From Anaerolineaceae bacterium (lineage in GTDB: Bacteria; Chloroflexota; Anaerolineae; Anaerolineales; Anaerolineaceae), in assembly GCA_003158355.1 (NCBI GenBank), contig PMIV01000044.1, forward strand, positions 1 to 5,785: DNA of 5,785 bases, in the 5' to 3' direction. Positions 4,954 to 5,785 of the stretch are shown here, piece after piece (the stretch's first letter is position 1; every line of letters starts with the position of its first letter). Position numbers and translations under genes: made by a program. The notes beneath the pieces were generated by a model, which ran no database searches, had not been told where the DNA came from, and saw nothing but the letters and a program-made list of their open reading frames with translations.

Positions 4954-5637
4954 TTATTTGTATGGAGAAGGTTGGTTGCTTGTATTCACCAAACAGCTTA
5001 TATTAAAAACGGATATTTTTTCTATTTTTTTATCAATCGTATTTACCCTCCATGCTTCTTTTATATCCATTAATTTTGGATTGCCTTTCTCAAATCTTCC
5101 CCAGGCAATTAAACTATCGTCAAATTCAGAATCTACTGAACAAATATTCCAAGGTATAGTCCAATTTTCCTTTTCTTTTGGTATTGGTTTAATATCGAGC
5201 AACTGCTCATAACCTGTTCTATCTTTTATACAAATTAATTCACCTAACCAAAGATAACCATAATCGTTTTTCCTTATCTCAGCGAGAAATAATTTTCCAT
5301 CACTATCAATATATCTTCCTGTTCGAAAATAATCATTATTCCAACTATAAGTCGATTTATAAATTTGACCAATTGCTATACTTGGTTCTTCCCATTCAGT
5401 AAAGTCATTATGAGTATTTTCAGGTGGGCATATCGACGAAGAAAAGGATTGGTTATTTTTCACAGGGGTATGTAATGAAGCGGATTGATACTCTTTCTCA
5501 TTTGTATTTTGTTCAGTGATTATTATTTTTGTTGGATCATATAATAATTGAGTTTGTTCATAAATATTGATTAAAAAAGAACAGGATTGTAAATTGACCA
5601 AGAATATTAATTCAATCTTAAATATTGTTTTCTTCAT
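4954..5637 (-). CDS. Putative lipoprotein of unknown function
   Basis: A 227-residue protein that I do not recognise. ATG at 5637 is chosen because AAGGA (5646-5650) lies 8 nt upstream; the same frame extends eight codons further to a TTG at 5661, which has no ribosome site. The N-terminus MKKTIFKIELIFLVNLQSC looks like a lipoprotein signal with Cys19 after L-Q-S. This is an imperfect lipobox, and Glu9 in the hydrophobic stretch is unusual. Residues 20-80 are rich in S, T, N and Q (linker). Residues 81-215 appear folded, with many aromatic residues (WEEPSIAIGQIYKSTYSWNNDYF, GYLWLGELICIKD, EAWRVN) and Cys at 70, 136, 166 and 215. It is AT-rich like the toxin-like domain downstream and on the same strand. 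By position it could be an immunity protein for an upstream toxin outside the window; unproven. Confidence 0.68.
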   Translation of the reverse strand: MKKTIFKIELIFLVNLQSCSFLINIYEQTQLLYDPTKIIITEQNTNEKEYQSASLHTPVKNNQSFSSSICPPENTHNDFTEWEEPSIAIGQIYKSTYSWNNDYFRTGRYIDSDGKLFLAEIRKNDYGYLWLGELICIKDRTGYEQLLDIKPIPKEKENWTIPWNICSVDSEFDDSLIAWGRFEKGNPKLMDIKEAWRVNTIDKKIEKISVFNISCLVNTSNQPSPYK

Positions 5638-5785
5638 AAAGAAAATCCTTTTTCTATACAAGATTATTTATGGTGGATTAATCGCAATATATGAATAATA
5701 TTGGACTAATAATATGTTGTAGATAATCGATAGGTTCAGAAATGATTAATTTTAATTTTAATCCAAGGATGAGAAAATTCATTTT
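5638..5785. other. AT-rich upstream region of the lipoprotein gene
   Basis: No promoter stands out. On the minus strand two frames enter from the window edge and end at TAA (5678-5680) and TGA (5736-5738). One of them could be the 3' end of an upstream gene, the second reading ...SHPWIKIKINHF then stop, but 15-35 open codons in such AT-rich DNA prove nothing. Confidence 0.3.

Noticed and set aside
4747..5212. + strand frames of 108 and 114 codons
   Set aside because: They cross the GC-rich palindrome and the complement of the lipoprotein gene, have no ribosome site and have low-complexity Phe/Tyr/Ile composition typical of shadow frames in AT-rich DNA.
5678..5785. Minus-strand frame open from the right edge as the end of an upstream gene
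   Set aside because: Only 35 codons in very AT-rich DNA, and a second frame is open for 15 codons as well; no way to choose between them without more sequence.

Overview
Bacterial accessory DNA built from at least three pieces of different origin. All convincing genes lie on the minus strand. Taxonomy cannot be fixed from the window. From memory, the Rhs core wording (YGFAGEQTDESGLIFLRARYYS) and the dispersed hairpin repeats beside it recall environmental bacteria such as Anaerolineae (Chloroflexota), but this is a weak inference and the left flank may come from another background.

Layout from left to right: (1) positions 1-521 hold the 5' part of a TetR-family repressor gene cut by the window edge. 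It has a near-consensus extended -10 promoter overlapped by a likely operator, and a strong stem-loop terminator further upstream. (2) Positions 522-693 show no gene. (3) Positions 694-3314 are a complete IS21-family insertion sequence with istA (DDE transposase) and istB (AAA+ ATPase). Its ends carry tandem 23-bp repeats, four on the istA side and two on the istB side, and a hairpin can hide the istA ribosome binding site. (4) Positions 3315-5785 are an AT-rich region that looks like a fragment of a polymorphic-toxin locus. In transcription order it has a putative lipoprotein gene, a GC-rich non-coding stretch with a dispersed hairpin, a remnant of Rhs core, a 366-codon reading frame with the end of the Rhs core joined to an AT-rich C-terminal domain of unknown function, and a small membrane-protein gene that the insertion sequence interrupts.

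The order Rhs tip, then variable domain, then small downstream gene is that of an orphan Rhs toxin/immunity cassette. The toxin role is inferred from this architecture only. The Rhs core upstream of the open frame changes reading frame twice, each time at a copy of the same GC-rich ~22-bp repeat, so the element looks decayed or silenced. The candidate immunity gene is also cut, by the insertion sequence. No convincing target-site duplication flanks the insertion sequence, so the two sides may have been brought together by recombination, deletion or misassembly.
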